A stretch of DNA of 64,000 nt, taken from the NCBI GenBank assembly GCA_029624675.1, contig JARSSP010000003.1, positions 7,535-71,534 of the forward strand, written 5' to 3'. Both the position numbers and the translations under genes were made by a program. The notes beneath the pieces were generated by a model that did no database searches, was not told the origin of the DNA, and worked only from the letters and a program-made list of their open reading frames with translations. Each line of letters opens with the position of its first letter. The stretch's first letter is position 1. This DNA comes from Candidatus Contendibacter sp. GTDB lineage: Bacteria; Pseudomonadota; Gammaproteobacteria; Competibacterales; Competibacteraceae. Below, one piece after another: positions 29,199 to 37,893 of this stretch.

Positions 29199-29285
29199 CG
29201 ACTTTCTCCTTTCGGCATTGAAGACGACGAGCAGTCTAGAGGGTGGAAAAACATCCAACAATCCGAATAATATTGAATTATTATT

Positions 29286-29305
29286 CGATTTATTCGATGT
29301 ATTGC
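29286..29305. repeat. Left 20-bp direct repeat bounding the RM/VapBC segment
   Basis: Reads CGATTTATTCGATGTATTGC. It recurs at 32987-33006 as CGATTTTTTCGATGTAATGC, with 18 of 20 bases identical. The second copy overlaps the nhaR start codon. The pair brackets 3.7 kb that encodes a restriction-modification enzyme and a VapBC pair, as expected if that segment inserted into an hpf-nhaR intergenic region. Confidence 0.55.
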
Positions 29306-29402
29306 TCGGCTGCTCATCGCAGGCAAGCCCGCCTGCTCCCACACACAAGCCGTTGATTTAGAATTTGGCCTCTACAAGCAAACGGACCAACTGGGAAAGA
29401 AC

Positions 29403-32249
29403 ATGACCGCCTACCGCCACCGGGAAGAAACCCTCAACACGCAACTGGCGATTCTGCTGGCGCGTTTCGGGGTCAGGGCCGATGCCGAGACGATTCAGGC
29501 CAGCGGCCGGGAGCGGCCCGACGTGCTGTTCAACTGGCGGGGCTTGCGCGTGGTCATCGAGGGCAAGTTCGCCGATCATCCGCAGGCGCGAGAGGTGGTG
29601 CTGGGCGATGCGCGGGGCCGGGTGCAGCGCGGCATCGCCAACATCGCCGCCGCCGTCGTGTATCCCGGCGCGCTCCGCACCATCGCCACGCAGGACCTGC
29701 TCGCCCGGCTCGAAACGGCGGTTCTGGCCTATTGCCTGATTTCGGAGAGCGAGGAAACCGCGTGGTTCGAGGGGACGCCCGCTGCGCTGATGGATGCCTT
29801 GCGCCGCGCGCAGGAAACGCTGGTCCAGGATGATCTCGTCGCCAAAACTGCCCAATCGCTGTTGGAACAACTGACGCGCGTGGCGCTGACCTGGATCGGG
29901 CAGACGGGCGCTTGCGACCGCTTGTCTGATTTGCTGGGGATGCCCGCGCCGAAAGGCGAAACCGACGACAAGACCGAGGAGCGGCGCGCGACGGCGGCCC
30001 GAGTGTCGGCGCTGGTCATTGCCAATGCGCTGATCTTTCAGGAACAGTTGGCGGCGACCAATCCCCGCGTGACGCCGCTGCGCCGGCTGGAGGATCAGCC
30101 GGACGTGGTGGGCGCGGCTCGGGCCCACTGGCAGTGGATTTGGCAGAACATCAACTATGTGCCGATCTTCCAACTGGGCGAGCGGGTGTTGGCGGAATTG
30201 CCGATCACCGCGCACACCCTGGCTTCGTTTCACGCCCTGCTCAAGGAGGCGCAGGCGATTTGCGCGCACCAGGCGGCGCTGCGCCACGATCTGATGGGCC
30301 GGATTTATCACTGGTTGCTGCACCACGCCAAGTATCTCGGCGCTTATTACACCTCGGTATCGGCGGCGACTTTGCTGCTCAAGCTGGCGCTGAACCGGCC
30401 CTGGCCGCGCGATTTCGGCAACCCGGCGCATCTGGCGGAGTTCAAGGTCGCGGATTTGGCCTGTGGCACCGGGACGCTGCTGATGGCGACGGCGCAGGCG
30501 GTGTCGGACGCCTACATTCTGGCGCGGGCCAACACCGGGCGCAGTCTGTCGCCGGTGGATTTGCAGGCGCTGCACCGGGCGATCATGGAAAATATCCTGC
30601 ACGGCTACGACGTGCTGCCTTCAGCCGTGCATCTCACCGCGTCCACGCTGGCGCTGCTGGCCCCGGACATCGCTTTCGTGCGGATGAATCTGTACGTCAT
30701 GCCGCTGGGGCTGGACGGCGGCACGCCGCGCCTGGGCAGTCTGGATTTCATCGGCAGGGACGCGGTGTGGACGCAGCTCACCCTCGATCAGTCGCAGACG
30801 GAAATCGTCCGCGCTGGCGCGGACCAGACGCAAGCGACCAGCGCGCGCGTGCCGGAACTGGATCTGTGTGTGATGAATCCGCCGTTCGTGCGCAGCGTCG
30901 GCGGCAATCTGCTGTTTGGTTCGCTGCCCGACGAGCGGGGGGTGCTGCAAAGCGAACTCAAAAAGCGGGTCAAAAAGCTTCAGGCCAACATCACGGCGGG
31001 GCTGGGCGCGGTGTTCGTGGCGCTGGCCGATGCCTGTCTCAAGCCGGGCGGGCGGCTGGCCTTTGTGTTGCCGCACGCGCTAGCGTCCGGCGAGGCGTGG
31101 GGACCGACCCGGCAACTGCTCGCCGACCGCTATCATCTGGAAATCGTGGCATCGAGCTACGATGCCGAGCGGCCCAACTTCTCCGAAAACACCGATTTGT
31201 CCGAACTGCTGTTCGTCGCCCGCAAGAAGCCGGCCGGCCAGGAAGCGCCGGAAACCACCGCCTATATCAACCTGTGGCGCAATCCGACCACGATCTACGA
31301 GGCGCTCGATCTGGCCGAACGGTTGAAGACCCTGCCCGAAGGCATCATCCGTTCGCCCTCCGGCAGTCTCGGCGAAGCGTTCGCCCTGCCCGCTTCAATC
31401 GGGGAGGAAAACTGGCATGGCGCGTTGTTTTCCCGTGGCGATCTGGCCAAGGCGTTTCTGGCGCTGCGACGGGGACAGGTGAGTTGGCCGGGACAACCGG
31501 CGATTTCCGTTGCCCTGTGCCCGGCGGGTCAACTCGGCGCCATCGGTCCGGACCAGCGACGCATCCAGGAAGCCTTCGACCGTTACGAGGATGTGCCGAC
31601 GCTGCACCCGGCGTTCTGGGATCACGAGGCCGACAAGGTCCGAACGCTCCGGCAACAACCGAACGCCTGGCTGCAACCCCGCGCGACTCCGCGCTACGCC
31701 GACCGGACCGCGACGGCGGACTACGCCGACTATCCCTACCATCTGTGGACCATGGCCGCCGATATTCTGCTGGTGGAGCGGGTCAGAACCAACACGCATC
31801 GCCTGCTGGCGGTAGGCTTCGACCAACCCGTGCTCGGTAACACCTGGTGGGCGCTCAAGACCGATCTGTCACCGGAAAGACGCAAGGCGTTGTTGACCTG
31901 GCTCAACGGCAGTTTGTCGCTGCTCGCTTTCTTCGGCGGTCGCGTGGTCACGCAAGGCGCGTGGATGAAGATGAAAAAACCTGCCTGGGCGGCCATGCCG
32001 GTGCTGGACGTGCGGACCTTGAGCGACGCGCAGGCGGCGAGTCTGGCCGCCGCGTATGACGCGCTGTGCGACCGGGAGCTTCAGGCGCTGGCCCGGCTGA
32101 ACCACGATCCGGCGCGAGGCGCCATTGACGAGGCGCTGAGCGCGGCGCTGGGCTTGCCGGATTTGGGGCCGTTGCGGGAAATGCTGGCGCGCGAACCGGG
32201 GTTGACGGGGAAAGCGGCGGTCGAGCGGCCTGCGGGCCGGCAGCAGTAG
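29403..32249 (+). CDS. Type IIG-like restriction-modification protein (PD-ExK nuclease plus N6-adenine methyltransferase)
   Basis: The 948-residue polypeptide starts with a PD-(D/E)XK-like segment (RERPDVLFNWRGLRVVIEGKF, about residues 35-60: Asp, then Glu-X-Lys). A helical linker leads to an amino-methyltransferase domain with motif I DLACGTGTLLMATA near residue 350 and motif IV LDLCVMNPPFVRS near 492. A later ARPNFSENTDLSEL-like stretch and the C-terminal half (DKVRTLRQQPNAWLQPR) would be target recognition. The NPPF motif indicates adenine-N6 methylation, and the single-chain layout matches type IIG/Eco57I-like enzymes. No separate specificity or nuclease gene is adjacent. It could also be a methyltransferase of a larger defence system whose partners are absent. 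The sequence specificity cannot be read. Confidence 0.8.
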   Translation: MTAYRHREETLNTQLAILLARFGVRADAETIQASGRERPDVLFNWRGLRVVIEGKFADHPQAREVVLGDARGRVQRGIANIAAAVVYPGALRTIATQDLLARLETAVLAYCLISESEETAWFEGTPAALMDALRRAQETLVQDDLVAKTAQSLLEQLTRVALTWIGQTGACDRLSDLLGMPAPKGETDDKTEERRATAARVSALVIANALIFQEQLAATNPRVTPLRRLEDQPDVVGAARAHWQWIWQNINYVPIFQLGERVLAELPITAHTLASFHALLKEAQAICAHQAALRHDLMGRIYHWLLHHAKYLGAYYTSVSAATLLLKLALNRPWPRDFGNPAHLAEFKVADLACGTGTLLMATAQAVSDAYILARANTGRSLSPVDLQALHRAIMENILHGYDVLPSAVHLTASTLALLAPDIAFVRMNLYVMPLGLDGGTPRLGSLDFIGRDAVWTQLTLDQSQTEIVRAGADQTQATSARVPELDLCVMNPPFVRSVGGNLLFGSLPDERGVLQSELKKRVKKLQANITAGLGAVFVALADACLKPGGRLAFVLPHALASGEAWGPTRQLLADRYHLEIVASSYDAERPNFSENTDLSELLFVARKKPAGQEAPETTAYINLWRNPTTIYEALDLAERLKTLPEGIIRSPSGSLGEAFALPASIGEENWHGALFSRGDLAKAFLALRRGQVSWPGQPAISVALCPAGQLGAIGPDQRRIQEAFDRYEDVPTLHPAFWDHEADKVRTLRQQPNAWLQPRATPRYADRTATADYADYPYHLWTMAADILLVERVRTNTHRLLAVGFDQPVLGNTWWALKTDLSPERRKALLTWLNGSLSLLAFFGGRVVTQGAWMKMKKPAWAAMPVLDVRTLSDAQAASLAAAYDALCDRELQALARLNHDPARGAIDEALSAALGLPDLGPLREMLAREPGLTGKAAVERPAGRQQ

Positions 32250-32321
32250 GGTAGGTATTGCGTACCCAATCGCTACTGAACCATACTGATTTGCTTACCT
32301 TTTTTCTTACCGGAGGTCGCC

Positions 32322-32588
32322 ATGTCTACCGCCACCGTCACCTTATCCACCAAAGGCCAGGTCGTTATTCCCAAGGAACTGCGCAAGCGGCTGGGCTGGA
32401 CCAGCGGCGCTGAGTTGATTTTCGTTGAGACCAGCGATGGCGTGTTGCTGAAATCGAAACGGAAAAAGGGACCGCATACCTTGGCGGACTTGATCGGGTT
32501 TCTTCAATATGACGGTCCCCCCATCAACACGGAAGAGCTTTGCCGGCCAGTCGATCTGAACGAGGAGCCGAACGGAACCTGCCGATGA
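32322..32588 (+). CDS. vapB: AbrB/MazE-type antitoxin (VapB)
   Basis: An 88-residue DNA-binding antitoxin. The swapped-hairpin AbrB domain is clear at the N-terminus (VTLSTKGQVVIPKELRKRLG, then AELIFVETSDGVLLKSK). The C-terminal tail (TLADLIGFLQYDGPPI) would wrap the toxin. It has a good ribosome binding site (CGGAGG). Its stop overlaps the start of the PIN-domain toxin gene as ATGA, the standard antitoxin-first arrangement. It should bind its own promoter and neutralise the neighbouring VapC. Confidence 0.9.
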   Translation: MSTATVTLSTKGQVVIPKELRKRLGWTSGAELIFVETSDGVLLKSKRKKGPHTLADLIGFLQYDGPPINTEELCRPVDLNEEPNGTCR

Positions 32589-32980
32589 TTGCCTTCGATA
32601 CCAACCTGCTGGTGCGGATTGCCATTAAGGATGATCCGCGACAACTGGAAATCGTGCAAAAACTACTGTTGTCTGAAACGGTGTTCATTTCCAGAACCGT
32701 GCTTCTGGAAACCGAATGGGTGCTCCGTGCTCGGTACGACTATCCCAGAGAACGGATAGCGGATTTTTTTACCCTGATCGTGACTGCCAACCATACGGAG
32801 ATTGAGGACGAAGATCAGGTCGTCAGGGCGCTCGACTGGTATCGCCTGGGCGCCGATTTCGCCGACGCCCTGCACCTCGCGGCCTGTGGCAGGGCGATCA
32901 TGCACACCTTCGATCAGAGTTTCTGCAAGGTCGCGCGGGAACAGGGTCTTACCCCGGAAATCCGGGTGTTGCGGACATGA
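32585..32980 (+). CDS. vapC: PIN-domain ribonuclease toxin (VapC)
   Basis: A 131-residue PIN toxin. Acidic catalytic residues are visible in AFDTNLLVR (first Asp), LLETEWVLRARYDY (Glu), GADFADALHLAAC (Asp) and HTFDQSFCKVA (last Asp). VapC toxins cleave tRNA or rRNA when freed from VapB. The start at 32585 overlaps the vapB stop, so in-frame upstream codons are not used. Together with vapB and the restriction-modification gene it forms the cargo of the segment inserted before nhaR; such pairs can stabilise islands. Confidence 0.9.
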   Translation: MIAFDTNLLVRIAIKDDPRQLEIVQKLLLSETVFISRTVLLETEWVLRARYDYPRERIADFFTLIVTANHTEIEDEDQVVRALDWYRLGADFADALHLAACGRAIMHTFDQSFCKVAREQGLTPEIRVLRT

Positions 32981-32986
32981 CCGCCT

Positions 32987-33006
32987 CGATTTTTTCGATG
33001 TAATGC
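32987..33006. repeat. Right 20-bp direct repeat bounding the RM/VapBC segment
   Basis: Reads CGATTTTTTCGATGTAATGC and runs into the nhaR start codon. It differs at two positions from the copy at 29286-29305. It marks the likely right edge of the inserted segment. Confidence 0.55.
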
Positions 33007-33920
33007 CCAGCCTCAACTTCAAACACCTGCGCTATTTCTGGATGGTCGCCAAGTCCGGCAGCGTCGCCAGCGCCAGCAAGCACCTGCACCTGACGCCGCA
33101 ATCGATCAGCGGCCAACTGAGCGAGCTGGAAGCCAGCCTCGGGGTGGAGTTGTTGCGCCGGGTCGGGCGCGGGCTGGAGCTGACCGAGACGGGACGGCGC
33201 ATCTTCAGCTACGCGGACGAAATCTTCGCGCTCGGCGACGAGCTGCTGGAGGTCGCGCTCGACCAGACGGTTCGGAAGAGCTTGCCGTTTCGGGTCGGCA
33301 TCGCCGATTCGGTACCGAAATCGGTCGCCTATCGCGTGGTCGAGCCGGCGCTGCGCATCGCCGAACCGGTGCGGCTCTTCTGCCGCGAGGGCCGGTTGGC
33401 GCCGCTGCTGGCCGAGATGGCGGTCCATCATCTCGACCTGGTGATCGCCGACCGGCCCATGCCCACCCACCTCAACGTTCGGGGCTACAGCCACTTCCTC
33501 GGCGAGAGCGACCTGACGGTATTCGCCGCGCCGGAACTGGCGCAGTCCCTGACGGGGACCTTTCCCGCGCTGCTGGACCGGGCGCCGTTTCTCCTGCCGG
33601 GGGAAGATGTGGCGCTGCGGCCCGACCTGATCCGCTGGTTCGAGACGCACCACCTGTACCCGCGCATCGTCGGCGAATTCGAGGACAGCGCCTTGCTCAA
33701 GGCCTTCGGTCAGGCCGGCGCCGGTTTGTTCGTCGCCCCGACCGCGATTGCCGATTACGTGAGCCAGCAGTACACGGTTCTGGCGGTCGGGCGCATCGAG
33801 TCGGTGACCGAGCAACTCTACGCCATCACCACCGAGCGCCGGCTGCTGCATCCCGCCATCGTTGCGATCGTTCAGGCCACCCAGCGTGAGTTGTTCGGGA
33901 AACCGTTTATATCTTTTTAG
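33003..33920 (+). CDS. nhaR: LysR-family transcriptional activator NhaR
   Basis: A 305-residue LysR regulator. The N-terminal winged helix (NFKHLRYFWMVAKSGSVASA, TPQSISGQLSELEASLG, LLRRVGRGLELTETG) closely matches NhaR of E. coli, which activates the Na+/H+ antiporter gene nhaA in response to sodium. The ligand domain begins near residue 95 (KSLPFRVGIADSVPKSVAY) and ends ITTERRLLHPAIVAI. No antiporter gene is in the window. Its normal upstream region seems to have been displaced 3.7 kb by the RM/VapBC insertion. A second, internally deleted copy lies at 48270-48429. Confidence 0.92.
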   Translation: MPSLNFKHLRYFWMVAKSGSVASASKHLHLTPQSISGQLSELEASLGVELLRRVGRGLELTETGRRIFSYADEIFALGDELLEVALDQTVRKSLPFRVGIADSVPKSVAYRVVEPALRIAEPVRLFCREGRLAPLLAEMAVHHLDLVIADRPMPTHLNVRGYSHFLGESDLTVFAAPELAQSLTGTFPALLDRAPFLLPGEDVALRPDLIRWFETHHLYPRIVGEFEDSALLKAFGQAGAGLFVAPTAIADYVSQQYTVLAVGRIESVTEQLYAITTERRLLHPAIVAIVQATQRELFGKPFISF

Positions 33921-33934
33921 GTATAATTATTGGT

Positions 33935-34312
33935 ATGGTCGCCCGAGAAAAACCGCTCGTCTGGATCGGAAGCAGCAAGAAAGACTTGATGGCTCTGCCG
34001 GTTAACGTGCGGAAGTTCTTCGGTCACGCCTTGGACTTCGCCCAGCACGGCGACCGGCACGATGCGGCGAAAGTGCTCAAGGGCTTCGGCGGCGCCGGCG
34101 TCTTGGAAGTGATTGAGGATGACGCAGGCGGCACATACCGCGCGGTCTATACCGTGAAGTTCGAGGAAGCGGTGTTCGTCCTGCACTGCTTTCAGAAGAA
34201 GAGCAAGAGCGGAATCGCCACGCCGCAAGGGGATTTGCAGATCATTCGCGCCCGGCTGAGAGTGGCCGAGGTGATCGTGAAGGAGATGAGAGATGGCCAA
34301 GCGCCTCGTTGA
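33935..34312 (+). CDS. RelE/HigB-like toxin (phage Gp49-like family)
   Basis: A 125-residue toxin-like protein: LVWIGSSKKDLMALPVNVRKFF, LKGFGGAGVLEVIED, GTYRAVYTVKFEEAVFVLHCFQ and KKSKSGIATPQGDL are the consecutive blocks of the PF05973 family of ribosome-dependent mRNA interferases. The 3' end overlaps the downstream helix-turn-helix gene by 20 bp, the toxin-first layout of HigBA-type systems. A TATAAT at 33922-33927 lies only 7 bases before the ATG, so the message may be almost leaderless. Confidence 0.88.
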   Translation: MVAREKPLVWIGSSKKDLMALPVNVRKFFGHALDFAQHGDRHDAAKVLKGFGGAGVLEVIEDDAGGTYRAVYTVKFEEAVFVLHCFQKKSKSGIATPQGDLQIIRARLRVAEVIVKEMRDGQAPR

Positions 34313-34628
34313 AGGGATCGAGGTCGAAACCGGCTCCGGCAACGTCTTTGCCGATCTGGGTCTACCCGATGCCGAGAAACTGAAAATCAAGTCGGGTCTG
34401 GTGATCGAAATCGCCCGCGCCGTGCGTCAACTTGGCCTGACCCAAGAAGAGGCCGGTCGCCGCATGGGCATTCCGCAACCGAAAGTTTCGGCGTTGCTGC
34501 GCGGCAACTTCGCCAACCTGTCCGAGCACAAGCTGATGGATTGCTTGAACCGGCTCGGGTACGACATCCAAATTACGGTGAAGCCAACGACCGAGCCGGT
34601 CGGTCGCCTGACGCTCGCCATCGCTTGA
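34293..34628 (+). CDS. Xre-family antitoxin (HigA-like)
   Basis: A 111-residue protein with a helix-turn-helix of the XRE type (VRQLGLTQEEAGRRMGIPQP, KVSALLRGNFANLSEHKLM, about residues 48-90) and a short beta-like C-terminus (YDIQITVKPTTEPVG). The N-terminal part (GNVFADLGLPDAEKLKIKSG) is standard for the antitoxins that pair with PF05973 toxins. It should bind the upstream toxin and repress the operon promoter. It converges on ppc, whose stop lies 75 bp away. Confidence 0.9.
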   Translation: MAKRLVEGIEVETGSGNVFADLGLPDAEKLKIKSGLVIEIARAVRQLGLTQEEAGRRMGIPQPKVSALLRGNFANLSEHKLMDCLNRLGYDIQITVKPTTEPVGRLTLAIA

Positions 34629-34703
34629 GACGGCCTCCAAGGACTACACCCGCGCCCAAGCACGATACCGCGACTGACGCACGACGCGGGTACGATTTCG
34701 CCG

Positions 34704-37532
34704 TCAACCCGTATTCCGCATTCCGGCCGCCAGCGCGTTGATGGATCGCAGCAAGGGCCGCAGCCAGATTTCCGCCTCGGCCGAATCCGCGCCGTGTTCC
34801 CGCGCCGCCTGGCGGTAGCGCGGCAGCAGAGCGACCTGAATGTGGTTGAGTGGGTCCAGATAGGGATTGCGCCGCTCCAAGGATTTGGCCAAGGTCGGAT
34901 TTTCTTCGAGCAGGGTCGAGATTTGCGCCACGGCCAGAATTTCGCGGCAGGTTCGCTCGTACTCGGCCCGAAACCGCTCGTAAATGCCGGTTTCGGTATC
35001 GACGTTCTCGCATAGCCGGGCGTATTCGCGGGCGATGCCGACATCCACCTTGCTCAGCGACATCTGGCTGTTGTCGAGCAGGGCGCGGAAGAAGGGCCAT
35101 TCCCGGTAAAGCTTTTGCAGGACGGCCAGCCGCTCGGGATCGTCGCCACGCCACGCCGCCAGCGCGGTGCCGATGCCGTACCAGCCGGGCAGGGTGTGCC
35201 GCGACAGGCCCCAGCCGAACATCCAGGGAATCGCCCGCACCGAGTATTTCGAGCGGTCGCCCTGGGCGCGATGCGAGGGGCGCGAACCCAGGTTGAGCAG
35301 GGCGATTTCGCCGAGCGGCGTCGCCTCGTAAAAGTAATCGATGAAACCCGGCGTCCGCTCGGTCAGTTCCCGGTACGCCGCTTCGCCGTACCGCGCCAGT
35401 TCGGCCATGACCGCCGCTGCCTCCGGCGGCTCCGGGGGAACCGCCTGCACCAGGTGGCGGCTGGCTTTCATCAGCCCGGTGATGCCCAGCGTCAGCTCGT
35501 AGATGGCGGTTTCCAGGTTCTGGTACTTGAACGACAGCACTTCGCCCTGTTCGGTGATCTTGATTTGACCCCGCACCGTGCCCGTTGGCTGGGACAAAAT
35601 GGCGTCGTGGGTCGGGCCGCCGCCGCGCCCCACCGTGCCGCCGCGACCGTGGAACAGCCGACAGCCGAAACCGCGCGCCGCCGCTAGCGCCACCGCCCGC
35701 TGCTGGGCTTGGTACAGCCCCCAGTTGGAGGCCAGGATGCCGCCGTCCTTGCAGGAATCCGAGTAGCCGACCATCACGTCTTGCACCCCGCCCGCCGCCG
35801 TCAGCAATTCCCGGTAAGTCGGCTGATCCAACAGCCGGGTCAGCAGCACTTCGACTCGGTTCAGGTCGGCGATGGTCTCGAACAACGGCGCGACGCGGAG
35901 TTCGCAATGCCAACTCCCGTCGGCGCGGCGACCGGCCAGTCCGGCGAAACTGCCCAGAAACAGCACCTCCAAAACGTGACTGGCTTCGTGGGTCATGGAA
36001 ATGACGTAGTTGTCGAAAGCGCGCGGACTGATTTCTTGCCGCATCCGCGCCATGACCTGAAACACCTCCAGGGTCTCGCGGGTGGCGGGGCTGAGCGAAT
36101 CGCAATACAGCAGCGGCGTGCCGGGCTTGGCCAGCAGGTCGCCGAGGACGGTCAGCCGCTCTTCCTCCGACAGCGCGGCATAGTCCGGCAGATTGGGCGC
36201 CACGGCGAAAATTTCCGCGACCGCCGCCGTGTGCCGGCCCGATTCCTGGCGCACGTCGAGCGCGGCCAGATAAAAGCCGAAAGTCTCGGCCAGCCGGATC
36301 AGGTCGGTCAGTTCGCCGTCGGCCACCGCGCGGTCACCGTGCCCGATCAGGGAATCGCGGATCAGGTACAAATCTTCGAGAAACGCCTGCTCGGACGCAT
36401 AGCCCCAGAACGGAACCGGCCCCGCCTCGGGATGCCCTTCGGTCCGCGCCCGCGCCTGCTCGTAGTTGTGCCGCAAGCGGTGGTACATCAAAAACAGCTT
36501 GCGCCGATACGGTTCCTGGGCGTACTGGCGGGGCGCCTCGGCGAACAGGGCGCTCATCTGTTGGGCGTCCGCGTCCAGACTGGCGACAAACACCGGCGCC
36601 GGCGCGACCAGCGAACTGGAGTAGGTCAGATGCCGGTTCAGCTCCTCGACCCGCCGCAGGTATTCGCGCAGGATTTCCTGGGCTTGCAGGCGCACCGCCA
36701 GGACGGTGGTTTCCGGGGTGACGAACGGGTTGCCGTCGCGGTCGCCGCCGATCCACGAGCCGAACCGCAGCAGGCGGGGGATGCGGATCGCCGCCTTGCC
36801 GCCCTCGTCGCCGTACACGGCGTTCAGCGCCCGTTCCAGGTTGCGGTAGAGCGTCGGCAAGGCTTGGAAAATGGATTCGCGGAAGTAGTACAGACCGTTC
36901 TTGATCTCGTCGCGCACCTGCGGCTTGAAGCTGCGCACCTCGTCGGTTTTCCACAGGATTTGAATCTGGCTGCGCAACTCCTCGACCACCTCGGCCCGCT
37001 GGTGGCGGTTGAGCGCCGGATTGTCCAGCTTGCCGTTGGTCACGAACACCCGCCGCTGCGCGCCCAGCAGCACCCGGCGCTTGGCCTCGGTCGGATGGGC
37101 GGTGAACACCGGCGTGAAGCAAAGCCGGTCGAGCAAGGTCTGTAACCGGGTCGCGTCGACCCCGTCGGCGCGCAGCGCGCGCAAGGTCTCGTCGAAGGAA
37201 CCCCGCCACAGCGGTTTGCCGCGCCGAACCTGCTCGCGGCGCAACCGGTGCTGAAAGTTTTCCTCAACGATGTTGGCGAGATTGAAGTAGGCGTTGAAGG
37301 CGCGCACGACGTGGTTGAGCGTTTCCGGGTTCAGCGAGGCGATCAAGCGCAGCAGCCGGTCGCGCAGGTCCGGGGCCGGTTCGGATCGGCCGCGCAGTTC
37401 GATGAAACCCTTGCGCAGGGTTTCGACGGCGTCGAGCGCGGCGCGCCCTTCCCGGTCGCGGAGAGTTTGGCCCAACAACTGGCCGAGCAGTTTGACGCGG
37501 TCGCGCAGCGGTTTGTCGAATGGGATCGGCAT
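34704..37532 (-). CDS. ppc: Phosphoenolpyruvate carboxylase
   Basis: Carboxylates PEP with bicarbonate to oxaloacetate, an anaplerotic reaction. The 942-residue protein has all signature blocks: catalytic histidine FTAHPTEAKRRVLLGAQ near residue 150, SWIGGDRDGNPFVTPE near 265, the FHGRGGTVGRGGGPTH loop, SYSDSCKDGG-type block (GYSDSCKDGGILASNW), and RPSHRAQGDRSKYSVRAIP. It ends AAGMRNTG, the usual C-terminus. The start MPIPFDKPLRDRVKLLG at 37532 is chosen over an ATG 39 bp upstream because of the GGAG seven bases before it. With pckG, can and ccr it adds a fourth carboxylation-related gene to the area. Confidence 0.95.
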   Translation of the reverse strand: MPIPFDKPLRDRVKLLGQLLGQTLRDREGRAALDAVETLRKGFIELRGRSEPAPDLRDRLLRLIASLNPETLNHVVRAFNAYFNLANIVEENFQHRLRREQVRRGKPLWRGSFDETLRALRADGVDATRLQTLLDRLCFTPVFTAHPTEAKRRVLLGAQRRVFVTNGKLDNPALNRHQRAEVVEELRSQIQILWKTDEVRSFKPQVRDEIKNGLYYFRESIFQALPTLYRNLERALNAVYGDEGGKAAIRIPRLLRFGSWIGGDRDGNPFVTPETTVLAVRLQAQEILREYLRRVEELNRHLTYSSSLVAPAPVFVASLDADAQQMSALFAEAPRQYAQEPYRRKLFLMYHRLRHNYEQARARTEGHPEAGPVPFWGYASEQAFLEDLYLIRDSLIGHGDRAVADGELTDLIRLAETFGFYLAALDVRQESGRHTAAVAEIFAVAPNLPDYAALSEEERLTVLGDLLAKPGTPLLYCDSLSPATRETLEVFQVMARMRQEISPRAFDNYVISMTHEASHVLEVLFLGSFAGLAGRRADGSWHCELRVAPLFETIADLNRVEVLLTRLLDQPTYRELLTAAGGVQDVMVGYSDSCKDGGILASNWGLYQAQQRAVALAAARGFGCRLFHGRGGTVGRGGGPTHDAILSQPTGTVRGQIKITEQGEVLSFKYQNLETAIYELTLGITGLMKASRHLVQAVPPEPPEAAAVMAELARYGEAAYRELTERTPGFIDYFYEATPLGEIALLNLGSRPSHRAQGDRSKYSVRAIPWMFGWGLSRHTLPGWYGIGTALAAWRGDDPERLAVLQKLYREWPFFRALLDNSQMSLSKVDVGIAREYARLCENVDTETGIYERFRAEYERTCREILAVAQISTLLEENPTLAKSLERRNPYLDPLNHIQVALLPRYRQAAREHGADSAEAEIWLRPLLRSINALAAGMRNTG

Positions 37533-37572
37533 GAGGGAACTCCGTCGGGTCTGGGTCGGAAGTTTCATCAAT

Positions 37573-37893
37573 AGTTGACCACGGCGGACGGTTTTGTTTC
37601 ACGCCTATTTCACCCAGTCGGCGCCCTGGCCGCATCCATCGCCAGGGCGTTGCCGCGGCGCATCTCCTTGAAGATATCGCATCACCGATCGCCGGCATTG
37701 CAGGAAAGACAGCGCTAATAGCCGAAATTTTTACAACATCTATACAAAAGCTTGTATTTGGCAAAAATCGCGCTTATATTTATACCATACTTGTACAAAA
37801 TATCTATGGTCTCCGAACATGGCGGGCAACACCCGCGCGGAGACCCTGATGTCAGCCCAGTGCTGTATTTCCCCTTGCGATGGAGGAACAACG
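37573..37893. promoter_or_regulatory. Regulatory region upstream of the DUF6134/lipocalin pair, with TTGTA-type inverted repeats
   Basis: The region between the divergent ppc and DUF6134 genes. The first 100 bp are GC-rich and featureless. Around 37720-37805 it turns AT-rich and holds two related elements: ATACAA-AAGC-TTGTAT at 37742-37757 and the perfect palindrome TTGTACAA at 37791-37798. Two such sites near a promoter suggest binding of a dimeric regulator; a MerR/LitR-type light or oxidative-stress regulator would fit the lipocalin neighbour, but this is speculative. Confidence 0.45.
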
